Of a DNA stretch of 64,000 bases, positions 57,384-64,000 are shown one piece after another. How positions within the stretch are numbered: the stretch's first letter is position 1; each line of letters starts with the position of its first letter. Below the pieces are notes generated by a model. The model saw nothing but the letters and a program-made list of their open reading frames with translations. It searched no databases and was not told the DNA's origin. Source of the stretch: CAZWDL01 sp964632995 (lineage in GTDB: Bacteria > Bacteroidota > Bacteroidia > Chitinophagales > Saprospiraceae). Where the stretch lies: the NCBI GenBank assembly GCA_964632995.1, contig CAZWDL010000024.1, positions 7,188 through 71,187 on the forward strand. The letters are read 5' to 3'. The position numbers were made by a program, and so were the translations under genes.

Positions 57384-59777
57384 TCACAACTTCACCGTAA
57401 CCCGCAGCGCCTTCAATCCCTGTACGCCCTGCAAGCGCGACAGGAGCAGGTCTTCCACCTGGTCGGTGATGAGGCCTTCGTGCTGGAGGTAGTCGATGTA
57501 TTCGATGTATTCCTGCCGGTCTTTTTCCTGGAGGTAGACGATGGCGATTTTTCCGGAAACGGTGAGGCGTTCGCCGGTGCCTTCAATGGTCGCTTTGTCA
57601 ATCCGCTTTTTGAGGATTTCGTAGCGCACGTTGTACGCGCCGTCCACATCGAATTGCTTTTCGTCCATGCGGAAGCGGATCGAGAGCGCCTGGGTGTAGG
57701 CGAATACCAGTTGTGCCGTCGTCAGCGGAACCGGCAGTTCACCCTGCAACTCGTGCACTTTTCGAGTGATGCCGCACATGTGGATGAGCTGCCAGAGCCG
57801 AAGGTTTTTAAGGTGCATCATGCAAAAAGCTCCCTGCTTGAGCAGCGACTGCCCGGCGTAGATGTCGTACTCCACGCCGTCGGTTTTGTATTTTTCAAAA
57901 TAGTGCGGCGTGACTCGCTGCGTTTCCCGCTCCTGCGTTTCGAGGTAATTGGAAATGGTATTGTTGATGATAGAGACGCTTTCCTCGTAAGCCTTTCTTT
58001 CGCGATAGACAATAAGAAGATCACTATCCAGATAATCGAAATAACTGCTGATAGCGCCTGCCAGGTCAGCGTTATTCTGTCTCATGTTTTTAAGAATAGG
58101 ATGAATTTCCTGATGCAAGAGGTCGACGATGCGCGACTCGTCGCTGGAGTTGAATTCCTCTTTGACTTCCCGGATGCTTTTTTCCACTTTCATGAGGAAT
58201 TGATTAAGCAAGGGAAAACTGATGGTCTGCAGGCAGTGCCGGATAACCTTTTGCACGCGCACGAGGTTGTCGATAAGGTCGGCCTGAATGGCGTTATTGC
58301 GCTGATCGGAAGAGCCGACGATATCCGCCTGGCCGTAGAGGGGATAAACATCGTGGAAAACGATGGGCTCGATGAAAGCCTTTTCATTTTGTTTTTCGCG
58401 TTCGTTGAGGAGGTTGTAGGAAGCCTTGATAAATTTCCATTCCACGCTGGGATGAACGGCCGTAAACTGCTCGCGGATGATGGCCTCGATCTGATTGTCG
58501 ATTTCCTCGCGGCTGCGTTCAACGGCAAGGGTGAACAGGCCGATGATCTCTTTGAACTTCAATTCTATAAAGCTGTGTAGCTCGAAGGGTTTTCCCGAAC
58601 CAATTTCCAGCAGTCCGATCACCTGATCGTCTTTATTCAGCAGCGGGGCGACGATGATACTCCGGATGCCTTCCCGGAGCAGGTCTTCCTCAATAGGCGT
58701 TTTATTGCGGATGTGCTCCAGGTCTTCAATCAGGAGTACTTCCTTGTATTTACAGGCCTTTTCATAAATGGAATTCCTGTTGGCTTCGTCCAGCAGGTCG
58801 AGATGCCTGTCGGCTAAAAAATCAAAGCGGATTTTATACCGGTGGGCGACGGCGTTTTCCACGGGGTAGTCGATCGCGGTAATACCCAGGCGCAGGCCGG
58901 ACAAGCCGAAATAAGTACGTACCAGCCGTTCCAGTTCTTTTACGTTGCTGGAGTCGATGATGGCGTCCTTGCGCAGCAGGCGGTATTTCAGCTGCGACAA
59001 GGCCTCCTCTTCGGTGATATCAACCAGTTGGCCGATGACAAAACCGTTGAATTCAAAATTCTCCGGCGGAATATGACGCAGCCACAGGTCGGTGTCGTAA
59101 ATGTTACCGAGCAGGTGGTTAATTTCTTTCTGCGAAAGTGGTTTGAGCGGTTTTCGTTTCTCAATATCGATAAACTGGGTGTCCATCTGGGTTTTGAAAT
59201 GGCGCTGTAGCTCCTCATTCGGAGACTCTACCGTCATAGACAGCGGCGGGTCAACGCGGATATGCTGTCCGTAGAATTTATTCAGGATCAGGCTGCAGGC
59301 GCCGATGACGGTGGCGCAGTAGACCATATCTTTCGTATTGGAAATGAGATAGCTTACCGTATTTTCTTCGATGAGCTGTTCCAGGGCGTCAGTCCGGTAA
59401 AAGGGGTTCAGGTCAAAGGGCGCCGATAATTTAGCCATCTGCTTTTTACGCATCAGGGGAGGGAAGACGCTGCTTAGCAGCATCTCCAGCAATTCGGAAT
59501 GCTCTTCCCGGAATTTCTCCGGATCTGAAACGGGCTTGCGAAGCTCGGGAAGCTGCTCTATCCGTTCCAGAATCGCCCGGGCCAGCAGTTTGTCGGCGTA
59601 ATTGTTCTCCTCCCGGAGCAGTTCCTCCTCGATTCGCCGGATCAGTGGCTGGAAACTCAGCCGGGAGCGGAAAGGAACCCGGTTGATGCCCAAATTGGTA
59701 TACAAGTCCTTCTTGACTGAAATCTCCTTTTCAGTTGTTTTTTCCGGTTCAGATATTTTATTGACCATCGGCATCAC
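57384..59777 (-). CDS. Large GAF-domain sensory protein
   Basis: 797 residues, cytoplasmic, no TM. A GAF-like domain spans about 310-450 (IYEKACKYKEVLLIEDLEHI, GIRSIIVAPLLNKDDQVIGLLEIGS is its closing beta core). The N-terminal ~300 residues are helical with a MTVESPNEELQRHFKTQMDT-like region; the C-terminal ~330 residues carry long helices and a final beta part (GERLTVSGKIAIVYLQEKDRQEYIEYIDYLQ). There is no histidine kinase, GGDEF or cyclase motif. Family members are widespread in Bacteroidota without known function. Its position tail to tail with the HD-Pycsar gene could be chance, but both are ligand-sensing types. Confidence 0.8.
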   Translation of the reverse strand: MMPMVNKISEPEKTTEKEISVKKDLYTNLGINRVPFRSRLSFQPLIRRIEEELLREENNYADKLLARAILERIEQLPELRKPVSDPEKFREEHSELLEMLLSSVFPPLMRKKQMAKLSAPFDLNPFYRTDALEQLIEENTVSYLISNTKDMVYCATVIGACSLILNKFYGQHIRVDPPLSMTVESPNEELQRHFKTQMDTQFIDIEKRKPLKPLSQKEINHLLGNIYDTDLWLRHIPPENFEFNGFVIGQLVDITEEEALSQLKYRLLRKDAIIDSSNVKELERLVRTYFGLSGLRLGITAIDYPVENAVAHRYKIRFDFLADRHLDLLDEANRNSIYEKACKYKEVLLIEDLEHIRNKTPIEEDLLREGIRSIIVAPLLNKDDQVIGLLEIGSGKPFELHSFIELKFKEIIGLFTLAVERSREEIDNQIEAIIREQFTAVHPSVEWKFIKASYNLLNEREKQNEKAFIEPIVFHDVYPLYGQADIVGSSDQRNNAIQADLIDNLVRVQKVIRHCLQTISFPLLNQFLMKVEKSIREVKEEFNSSDESRIVDLLHQEIHPILKNMRQNNADLAGAISSYFDYLDSDLLIVYRERKAYEESVSIINNTISNYLETQERETQRVTPHYFEKYKTDGVEYDIYAGQSLLKQGAFCMMHLKNLRLWQLIHMCGITRKVHELQGELPVPLTTAQLVFAYTQALSIRFRMDEKQFDVDGAYNVRYEILKKRIDKATIEGTGERLTVSGKIAIVYLQEKDRQEYIEYIDYLQHEGLITDQVEDLLLSRLQGVQGLKALRVTVKL

Positions 59778-59902
59778 ATTGGTTATGCTGTTGTAATTGA
59801 GAAATATAACAAAAAAGGGGGGTAAAGGGATGAGTGGGCGGCTGCATTCGTGGGGTAAACAGGAGGAACTGTCTTCGGCCTTATAGTATGGATTGACCCG
59901 GC

Positions 59903-60931
59903 TTAAATCAGCGGTAAAGGTTTGGGGGCAACCCCTTCCCGGCTGGCTTCCAGGAATCTAGTGGCGCTGTGTGCGATACTCTGTTTCAGGGGGTGATAGC
60001 TGAAGTCGAAATACTGTTCTGCTTTGCTACTGTCGAAGTAGAAGGTGCGTGAGGCGTTGGCTGCCACCTCGCGGGTGAGAAACGGTCGTTTCCCCTGTAC
60101 TTTGGCCAGCAGGGTAGCGAGGCGCCAGGCGATGCCGCGCATCCAGGGGCGGACGGCAATTCTCGGCGGACGGCGGTCGAGGTTCCGGGCGATTTCTTCC
60201 AGTACCCAACGGTAGCTGCGGTTTTCGGCACTGACGATGAAGCGTTCGTTGGACACCGGGCTTTCCATCAGCCGGATCATAAAGCGGGCCACATCACGCA
60301 CATCCACAAAGCCGGTGCCGCCGACGGGATAGAACGAGGATTGGTTCCAGACATAATTAAAAAGGCGAAGTGCTCCTTCCTCCCAGCGGCCGCTGCCGAG
60401 GATGACGGAAGGATTGACAATGCCGACTTCAAGCCCTTCGGCCATTCCACGCCATGCTTCCTGCTCGGCGAGGAACTTGCTGATCGCATATTGGGTATTG
60501 AAGCGTCCTCGCTGCCAGACCCTGCTTTCGTCAAGGGTTTCCCCTTCCCGGGTGCGGCCGAGCGTGGCGATGGAGCTGGTATGAATAAACTTTTTAATGC
60601 CGGCTGACAATGCAGCATTGATCAGATTGGCCGTACCTTCAATATTGACCTGCATCATTTTATTAGTATCCCGCGGATCGAAAGAAACGACCGCGGCACA
60701 GTGATACACCCGGCTGACCCCCTCCAACGCATCATCCAGAGAGAAGATATCCAGCACATCTCCCTCCACCCATTCGACCTGTCCGGTTACCGGCGCTACC
60801 AGGTCCATCCGGCTGCCGGGCCGGCGCAACCCCCGAATCTGCGTATATCCCTGATCTACGAGGTAACGCAGCAGGTAAGAACCGACAAAGCCCGTTCCTC
60901 CGGTGACCAGTATTTTTTCCTCTTTCTTCAA
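59903..60931 (-). CDS. NAD(P)-dependent epimerase/dehydratase (extended SDR)
   Basis: 342 residues. Rossmann glycine motif TGGTGFVGSYL (10-20), the active-site S/Y/K set in HTSSIATLG (about 117) and YAISK (about 148-152). VDVRDVARFM and SYRWVLEEIARNL are common to the dihydroflavonol-reductase-like subgroup, active on sterol, hopanoid or sugar-nucleotide substrates. It is transcribed in the same direction as anmK, 41 bases after that gene's stop codon, so they may form an operon. Confidence 0.88.
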   Translation of the reverse strand: MKKEEKILVTGGTGFVGSYLLRYLVDQGYTQIRGLRRPGSRMDLVAPVTGQVEWVEGDVLDIFSLDDALEGVSRVYHCAAVVSFDPRDTNKMMQVNIEGTANLINAALSAGIKKFIHTSSIATLGRTREGETLDESRVWQRGRFNTQYAISKFLAEQEAWRGMAEGLEVGIVNPSVILGSGRWEEGALRLFNYVWNQSSFYPVGGTGFVDVRDVARFMIRLMESPVSNERFIVSAENRSYRWVLEEIARNLDRRPPRIAVRPWMRGIAWRLATLLAKVQGKRPFLTREVAANASRTFYFDSSKAEQYFDFSYHPLKQSIAHSATRFLEASREGVAPKPLPLI

Positions 60932-60949
60932 AAAAAGTACTTTTTCATA

Positions 60950-60996
60950 TTTCCTCTTTCTCCTTTCTTCTTTACCCTTTCTTATTTCCTAGTTCC
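60950..60996. repeat. Pyrimidine-rich short-period repeat over the anmK stop
   Basis: TTTCCTCTTTCTCCTTTCTTC plus TTTACCCTTTCTTATTTCCTAG: 7-8 nt TTTCCTC-like words. On the anmK strand it is purine-rich and encodes the last residues (LGNKKG) and the stop. It is the complement-type of the purine run at 51133-51176, which also follows a stop codon. Confidence 0.55.
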
Positions 60997-62093
60997 CAAA
61001 TCGCTCCTCCCACCGCATCACGCCGTGCGCCGGTAACGGTGGCCATACAGTTCGGAAGCCCTTCCAGACGCAGGGCGCCCATCAGGGCGATCAGGGCAGC
61101 TTCCTTAAAAGCGATGATCTGCGTTTCGGGTATGATGACTTCCAGGGGCGCTACTTTTTCAGTTTCTTCCCGGATACACTGCACCAGAAACCGGTTCAGG
61201 GCGCCGCCGCCCGTGACCAGCATCCGGTAGGGCGGGGCAGGCATTTTTTTCTGTACGGTAATCTGTTCCAGGCTGCGGGCCGTTTGCCGGGCCAGCTGTA
61301 CGCAGGCCGTTCGCAACTTGTCGGCAACCGGATATTCAGCGTCCTCGTATAGGGGGATCAATTGATCCTGTACCCAGTCATTGCCAAGGGATTTGGGATA
61401 GGGTTGCTGAAAATAGGGCAGCGCATCGGCTTGTTCAAGCAGCGCGGGCTGCAGGCGGCCGCCGGCGGCGATATTTCCGTTTTCATCGTATTCCCGCCCG
61501 AGTTCGGCTGCCAGCGCGTTGAGCACCTGATTGGCGCCTCCGATGTCAAAGGCGATGAAATCATCTTCGGTGCGGGCGCTGATATTGGCGATGCCTCCAA
61601 GGTTGAGATAGAAATGATAGCCGGGAAACAAATGCTTGTCGGCAAGCGGAGCCAGCGGCGCGCCCTGACCGCCGAGAGCGACATCCAGAGCGCGAAGGTT
61701 ATCCACCACTATATGGCCCGTAGCAGCCGCCAGGGCAGCGCCGTCGCCAATCTGCAGGGTCAGCTGCTGGTCGGGATAGTGAAATACCGTATGCCCGTGT
61801 GAGGCGATGAGGTCAACAGGTGTTTCCAGCTTTCGCAAAAAGGGCTGCAATAATTTACCCATGTAATGCCCAAAATCCACGTGGGTTCGGGCAAGTTCCA
61901 GGCCGGAAGCCTGAGGTAGTTTCTTCAGGCGATCACGCCATTCGGAACTGAAGGCCGTAGTGTCCGTCTTCAGCAGTGACCAGTCCTTTACCGCTACGCT
62001 GTCTGTTTCAAGTGCGAAGCGGCAAAGGGCCATGTCGAGCCCGTCGAGTGAACTTCCCGACATCAATCCGACGGCGTGAATGGTTTTTAACAT
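60972..62093 (-). CDS. anmK: Anhydro-N-acetylmuramic acid kinase
   Basis: 373 residues. GLMSGSSLDGLDMALC (9-24), DLIASHGHTVFHYP (about 94-107), TLQIGDGAALAAATG, VVDNLRALDVALGGQGAPLAPL, NLGGIANIS and FDIGGANQVLNA are the ATP and sugar-binding blocks of AnmK, which opens and phosphorylates anhydro-MurNAc in peptidoglycan recycling. TGGGALNRFL near 295 is the ASKHA adenosine motif. Length is normal. It lies 20 bases downstream of the cytochrome c gene on the same strand. Confidence 0.95.
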   Translation of the reverse strand: MLKTIHAVGLMSGSSLDGLDMALCRFALETDSVAVKDWSLLKTDTTAFSSEWRDRLKKLPQASGLELARTHVDFGHYMGKLLQPFLRKLETPVDLIASHGHTVFHYPDQQLTLQIGDGAALAAATGHIVVDNLRALDVALGGQGAPLAPLADKHLFPGYHFYLNLGGIANISARTEDDFIAFDIGGANQVLNALAAELGREYDENGNIAAGGRLQPALLEQADALPYFQQPYPKSLGNDWVQDQLIPLYEDAEYPVADKLRTACVQLARQTARSLEQITVQKKMPAPPYRMLVTGGGALNRFLVQCIREETEKVAPLEVIIPETQIIAFKEAALIALMGALRLEGLPNCMATVTGARRDAVGGAIWELGNKKG

Positions 62094-62113
62094 ATCAGCT
62101 ATTGATCGGCATC

Positions 62114-62476
62114 CTACTTATTTTGATTTTCTGACAAGGTCATCGTGTATTCTGCGACAGCCCTGATTTTTTCCTCACTCAGGAGGCTTTTGAAAGGAGT
62201 CATTGCATTGCGTCCATTTGTAATGACTTGTACGCGTTCTTCCACCGTCAATTCGGAGGATGTCAGGTCGAAAGCACCGCTGGCTCCCATATCGCCGTAT
62301 ACGCCGTGGCAGGCAACGCAATATTGCTTGTAAATTTTCTCACCATCAACAGCCGGTTGCTCGGCAGCTGCCGTCTGTCCGGAAGAGGAGGTTTCCGCAC
62401 CGGATTCGGAAACGTCAGAACCGCCGCAAGCGTATACGAAGGCGGCGATAAACAGGAAGATGAGGTTCTTTTTCAT
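62114..62476 (-). CDS. Monoheme cytochrome c lipoprotein
   Basis: 120 residues. Lipobox FVYAC (C17) and a low-complexity linker (S, E, A, T; 18-45). One heme site CVACH (53-57) and a likely axial methionine in NAMTPFKSLL (about 99), followed by the final helix EEKIRAVAEYTMTL. It is a small class I cytochrome for periplasmic electron transfer. No oxidase or reductase partner lies next to it. Confidence 0.93.
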   Translation of the reverse strand: MKKNLIFLFIAAFVYACGGSDVSESGAETSSSGQTAAAEQPAVDGEKIYKQYCVACHGVYGDMGASGAFDLTSSELTVEERVQVITNGRNAMTPFKSLLSEEKIRAVAEYTMTLSENQNK

Positions 62477-62723
62477 GGAGTGTAGAAATTTTCAGCTTTT
62501 TTGAATGCGTGCAAAGGTAACATCCATTTGAGAAAACTTGGATAACCCAAAAGCAAAACAAAAAAGAACCGGCATGGTTTCGGCAGTTCTCGTCGAAAAG
62601 CTTGGGTTATTTATCGTAGCATTACGTAACTTTAGATATCCTTTTCTTCCGAGGCGCATTTTGGCAAAACTCCTGAAGAAATAGAATTGTTACCTTTACC
62701 TATCAACAAAATCTTTTTTACAC

Positions 62724-63566
62724 ATGAGTGAATCAAAAAATAGAAGTCTGGGACAAGGAAAACTTATCACCTCCGGGGTGATCGTATTGCTTGTACTCAT
62801 CGTTATCCTCATTTTTTCAAATGCCACTTTCCTGACCATTGAATCGGGCGAACGCGGCGTGCTCTTTAAGCGTTTCTCCGGTGGCCTGGACAAAGAGAAT
62901 ATCTACAATCCGGGATTTCATATTATCGCACCCTGGAATACCATGTACGTTTACGAGGTGCGGGAGCAGCAGCTGGAAGAAGAAATGGAGGTGCTCTCGA
63001 GCAACGGCTTGAATATTAGGGTGGACATCACGGTTCGGGTACACCCTATGTACGAAAAAATCGGGCAGCTGCACGAAGTATTCGGTCGCGATTACCTGAA
63101 TTCCCTTTGCCGCCCCGAAGTCCGTTCTTCTGTCCGGACCATCCTTGGCCGGTTTACGCCGGAGGAATTGTACTCCACCCGCCGCGATGAGGTTCAGTCG
63201 ATGATCCAGGAAGACCTGGAAGGGTCGCTGGGCAACAACTACATCGTGCTGCGCACCACGCTGATCCGCGATATCGAGCTGCCGGGAAAAGTGCGTACCG
63301 CTATCGAAGAAAAAATCGAGGCGGAGCAATTGGCGCTTAAATACGAGTACATCCTGGAGCAGGAGCGCCGCGAGGCCGAGCGGAAAGTCATCGAAGCGCA
63401 GGCCAAGGCGGATGCTAACCGCATCCTGAACCAGAGTTTGACCGATAACATCTTGAAGGATAAGGGCATCGAAGCTACTTTGGAGCTTGCGAATTCTCAG
63501 AACTCCAAGGTCGTTATCGTGGGCGGCGGTGACGCCGGTCTGCCGCTGATTCTGGGGAATCAGTAA
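62724..63566 (+). CDS. Prohibitin/SPFH (Band 7) family membrane protein
   Basis: 280 residues. One N-terminal TM helix (about 15-34), then the SPFH domain (ESGERGVLFKRFSGGLDKENIYNPGFHIIAPW (split) at about 38-70, RVDITVRVHPMYEKIGQLHEVFG, VRTILGRFTPEELYSTRRDEVQ) and a coiled coil (about 195-245, EKIEAEQLALKYEYILEQERREAERK). This is the prohibitin type of membrane scaffolding protein that forms ring or cage assemblies and controls membrane proteases. It is ended by a strong terminator. Confidence 0.92.
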   Translation: MSESKNRSLGQGKLITSGVIVLLVLIVILIFSNATFLTIESGERGVLFKRFSGGLDKENIYNPGFHIIAPWNTMYVYEVREQQLEEEMEVLSSNGLNIRVDITVRVHPMYEKIGQLHEVFGRDYLNSLCRPEVRSSVRTILGRFTPEELYSTRRDEVQSMIQEDLEGSLGNNYIVLRTTLIRDIELPGKVRTAIEEKIEAEQLALKYEYILEQERREAERKVIEAQAKADANRILNQSLTDNILKDKGIEATLELANSQNSKVVIVGGGDAGLPLILGNQ

Positions 63567-63922
63567 TTACAGGTACAATCAGGTTGAACCCGTGATGACC
63601 GGCTAATGGCCCCTGTAAAGCAAAAGCGTAGAGAATATTCACGGTAAAAGAGATTTGAGCAATCACCTCCTCTGAAGGGAAGGGTTGGTCAAATCTCTTT
63701 TTTTTGTGGAAAGTGAATAGGAGACAGGGAATCGCCGGGGAATTCTTATGACTGCCAGATTCTCTTTCCCCATCCGCCCCTGTCCCAAAGTCTCCTTGAC
63801 ATATTCGAAAAAAGTCAAATTTGATAATTATAATTCCTTTTCAAATTAAAAATGATCCGTGTAAATATTATCGTCCTTCCTTTTTTGTTACTTTAATCCA
63901 GCACTAACCAAACAGCAGTCAC
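63567..63922. other. 356-bp gap: terminator and AT-rich leader of the next gene
   Basis: The first half holds the terminator at 63646-63705. The second half (63800-63920) is AT-rich (ATTTGATAATTATAATTCC) and should include the promoter of the SDR gene at 63923. No further gene. Confidence 0.6.
63646..63705 (+). terminator. Intrinsic terminator after the prohibitin-family gene
   Basis: AAAGAGATTTGA (63647-63658) pairs exactly with TCAAATCTCTTT (63689-63700), followed by TTTTT. The loop contains a further CACCTCC..GGAAGGGT-type pairing. It lies about 80 bases after the stop codon. Confidence 0.88.
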
Positions 63923-64000
63923 ATGCGATTCAAAGCGAAAACTGCGGTCGTCGCCGGCGCCGGGTCGGGCATCGGCCTGGCGACGGCCGGACTGATGGCC
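63923..64000 (+). CDS. Short-chain dehydrogenase/reductase, 5' part only
   Basis: 26 codons are visible before the window ends: MRFKAKTAVVAGAGSGIGLA then TAGLMA. The GAGSGIG glycine motif at 12-18 marks the nucleotide-binding start of a classical SDR. The substrate cannot be told. Confidence 0.75.
   Translation, partial: MRFKAKTAVVAGAGSGIGLATAGLMA

Noticed and set aside
1..64000. Recoded TAG/TAA codons (glutamine) as a genome-wide code change
   Set aside because: Many intact genes end in TAA or TAG at the family-typical position, and interrupted frames are confined to genes with other signs of decay.
1..64000. tRNA, rRNA, CRISPR or prophage genes
   Set aside because: No T-loop/acceptor patterns, rRNA cores, spaced repeats or phage structural genes were recognised in any gap.

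Overview
The window looks like chromosomal DNA of a Bacteroidota bacterium, most plausibly from the GC-richer Saprospiria/Lewinella side of the phylum. SusC/SusD outer-membrane pairs, FG-GAP/VCBS lipoproteins, many lipobox or Tat-signal exported hydrolases, a clade-II-like nos accessory set and starts without obvious Shine-Dalgarno sequences all point there. A run of ten N (26734-26743) shows that it is a scaffold from an assembly, probably a draft or metagenome bin. I saw no tRNA, rRNA, CRISPR array, transposase or phage genes.

Layout. 0-10 kb: a small membrane protein, a secreted DUF3299-like protein, a DUF1028 protein, then a SusC (one-base frameshift)-SusD-VCBS lipoprotein uptake cluster closed off by a strong terminator after susD. 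10-13.7 kb: adenosylcobalamin-dependent ribonucleotide reductase (nrdJ), followed by an 830-base gene-free stretch with five DnaA-box-like sites around an AT-rich core, a candidate replication origin. 13.7-18.6 kb: a decayed zone of ankyrin, NTF2-like, SUMF1, beta-lactamase and RIC/ScdA remnants beside one intact serine hydrolase. 18.9-24.3 kb: nosY, nosF, nosD and a nosL remnant, without nosZ, next to a histidine-rich membrane protein. 24.5-34.4 kb: exported deacetylases, nucleoside-hydrolase-type enzymes, glucokinase, enolase-superfamily and GH5 remnants, a squalene/phytoene synthase and a Tat-exported asparaginase-type Ntn hydrolase. 34.5-41.8 kb: an MpaB-like oxygenase and two paralogous membrane/spermidine-synthase-like fusions flanking a subtilisin lipoprotein. 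41.9-51.1 kb: an EF-G paralogue, a class IV aminotransferase and a run of peptide, amide and amino-acid hydrolases (AstE-like, gamma-glutamyltransferase, RidA, S9 peptidase, amidohydrolase). 51.5-53.6 kb: a second, heavily deleted susC fused to an NmrA-like remnant. 53.8-55.9 kb: a pabA/pabB/pabC folate set. 56-59.8 kb: an HD-domain Pycsar-type membrane effector, tail to tail with a large GAF-domain protein. 59.9-64 kb: an SDR, anmK, a cytochrome c lipoprotein, a prohibitin-type protein and the start of another SDR.

Three themes stand out. First, about a dozen genes are broken, mostly by abrupt deletions that join unrelated gene ends; either the genome is decaying or the assembly has collapsed segments. 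Second, the intergenic DNA is full of palindromic and short-period (7-10 nt) repeats, many lying directly on stop codons. Third, the strongest candidates for unusual biology are the HD-Pycsar fusion without a visible cyclase, the nos cluster without nosZ, and the DnaA-box cluster beside nrdJ. All function calls come from reading the sequence and family knowledge; no search was run.
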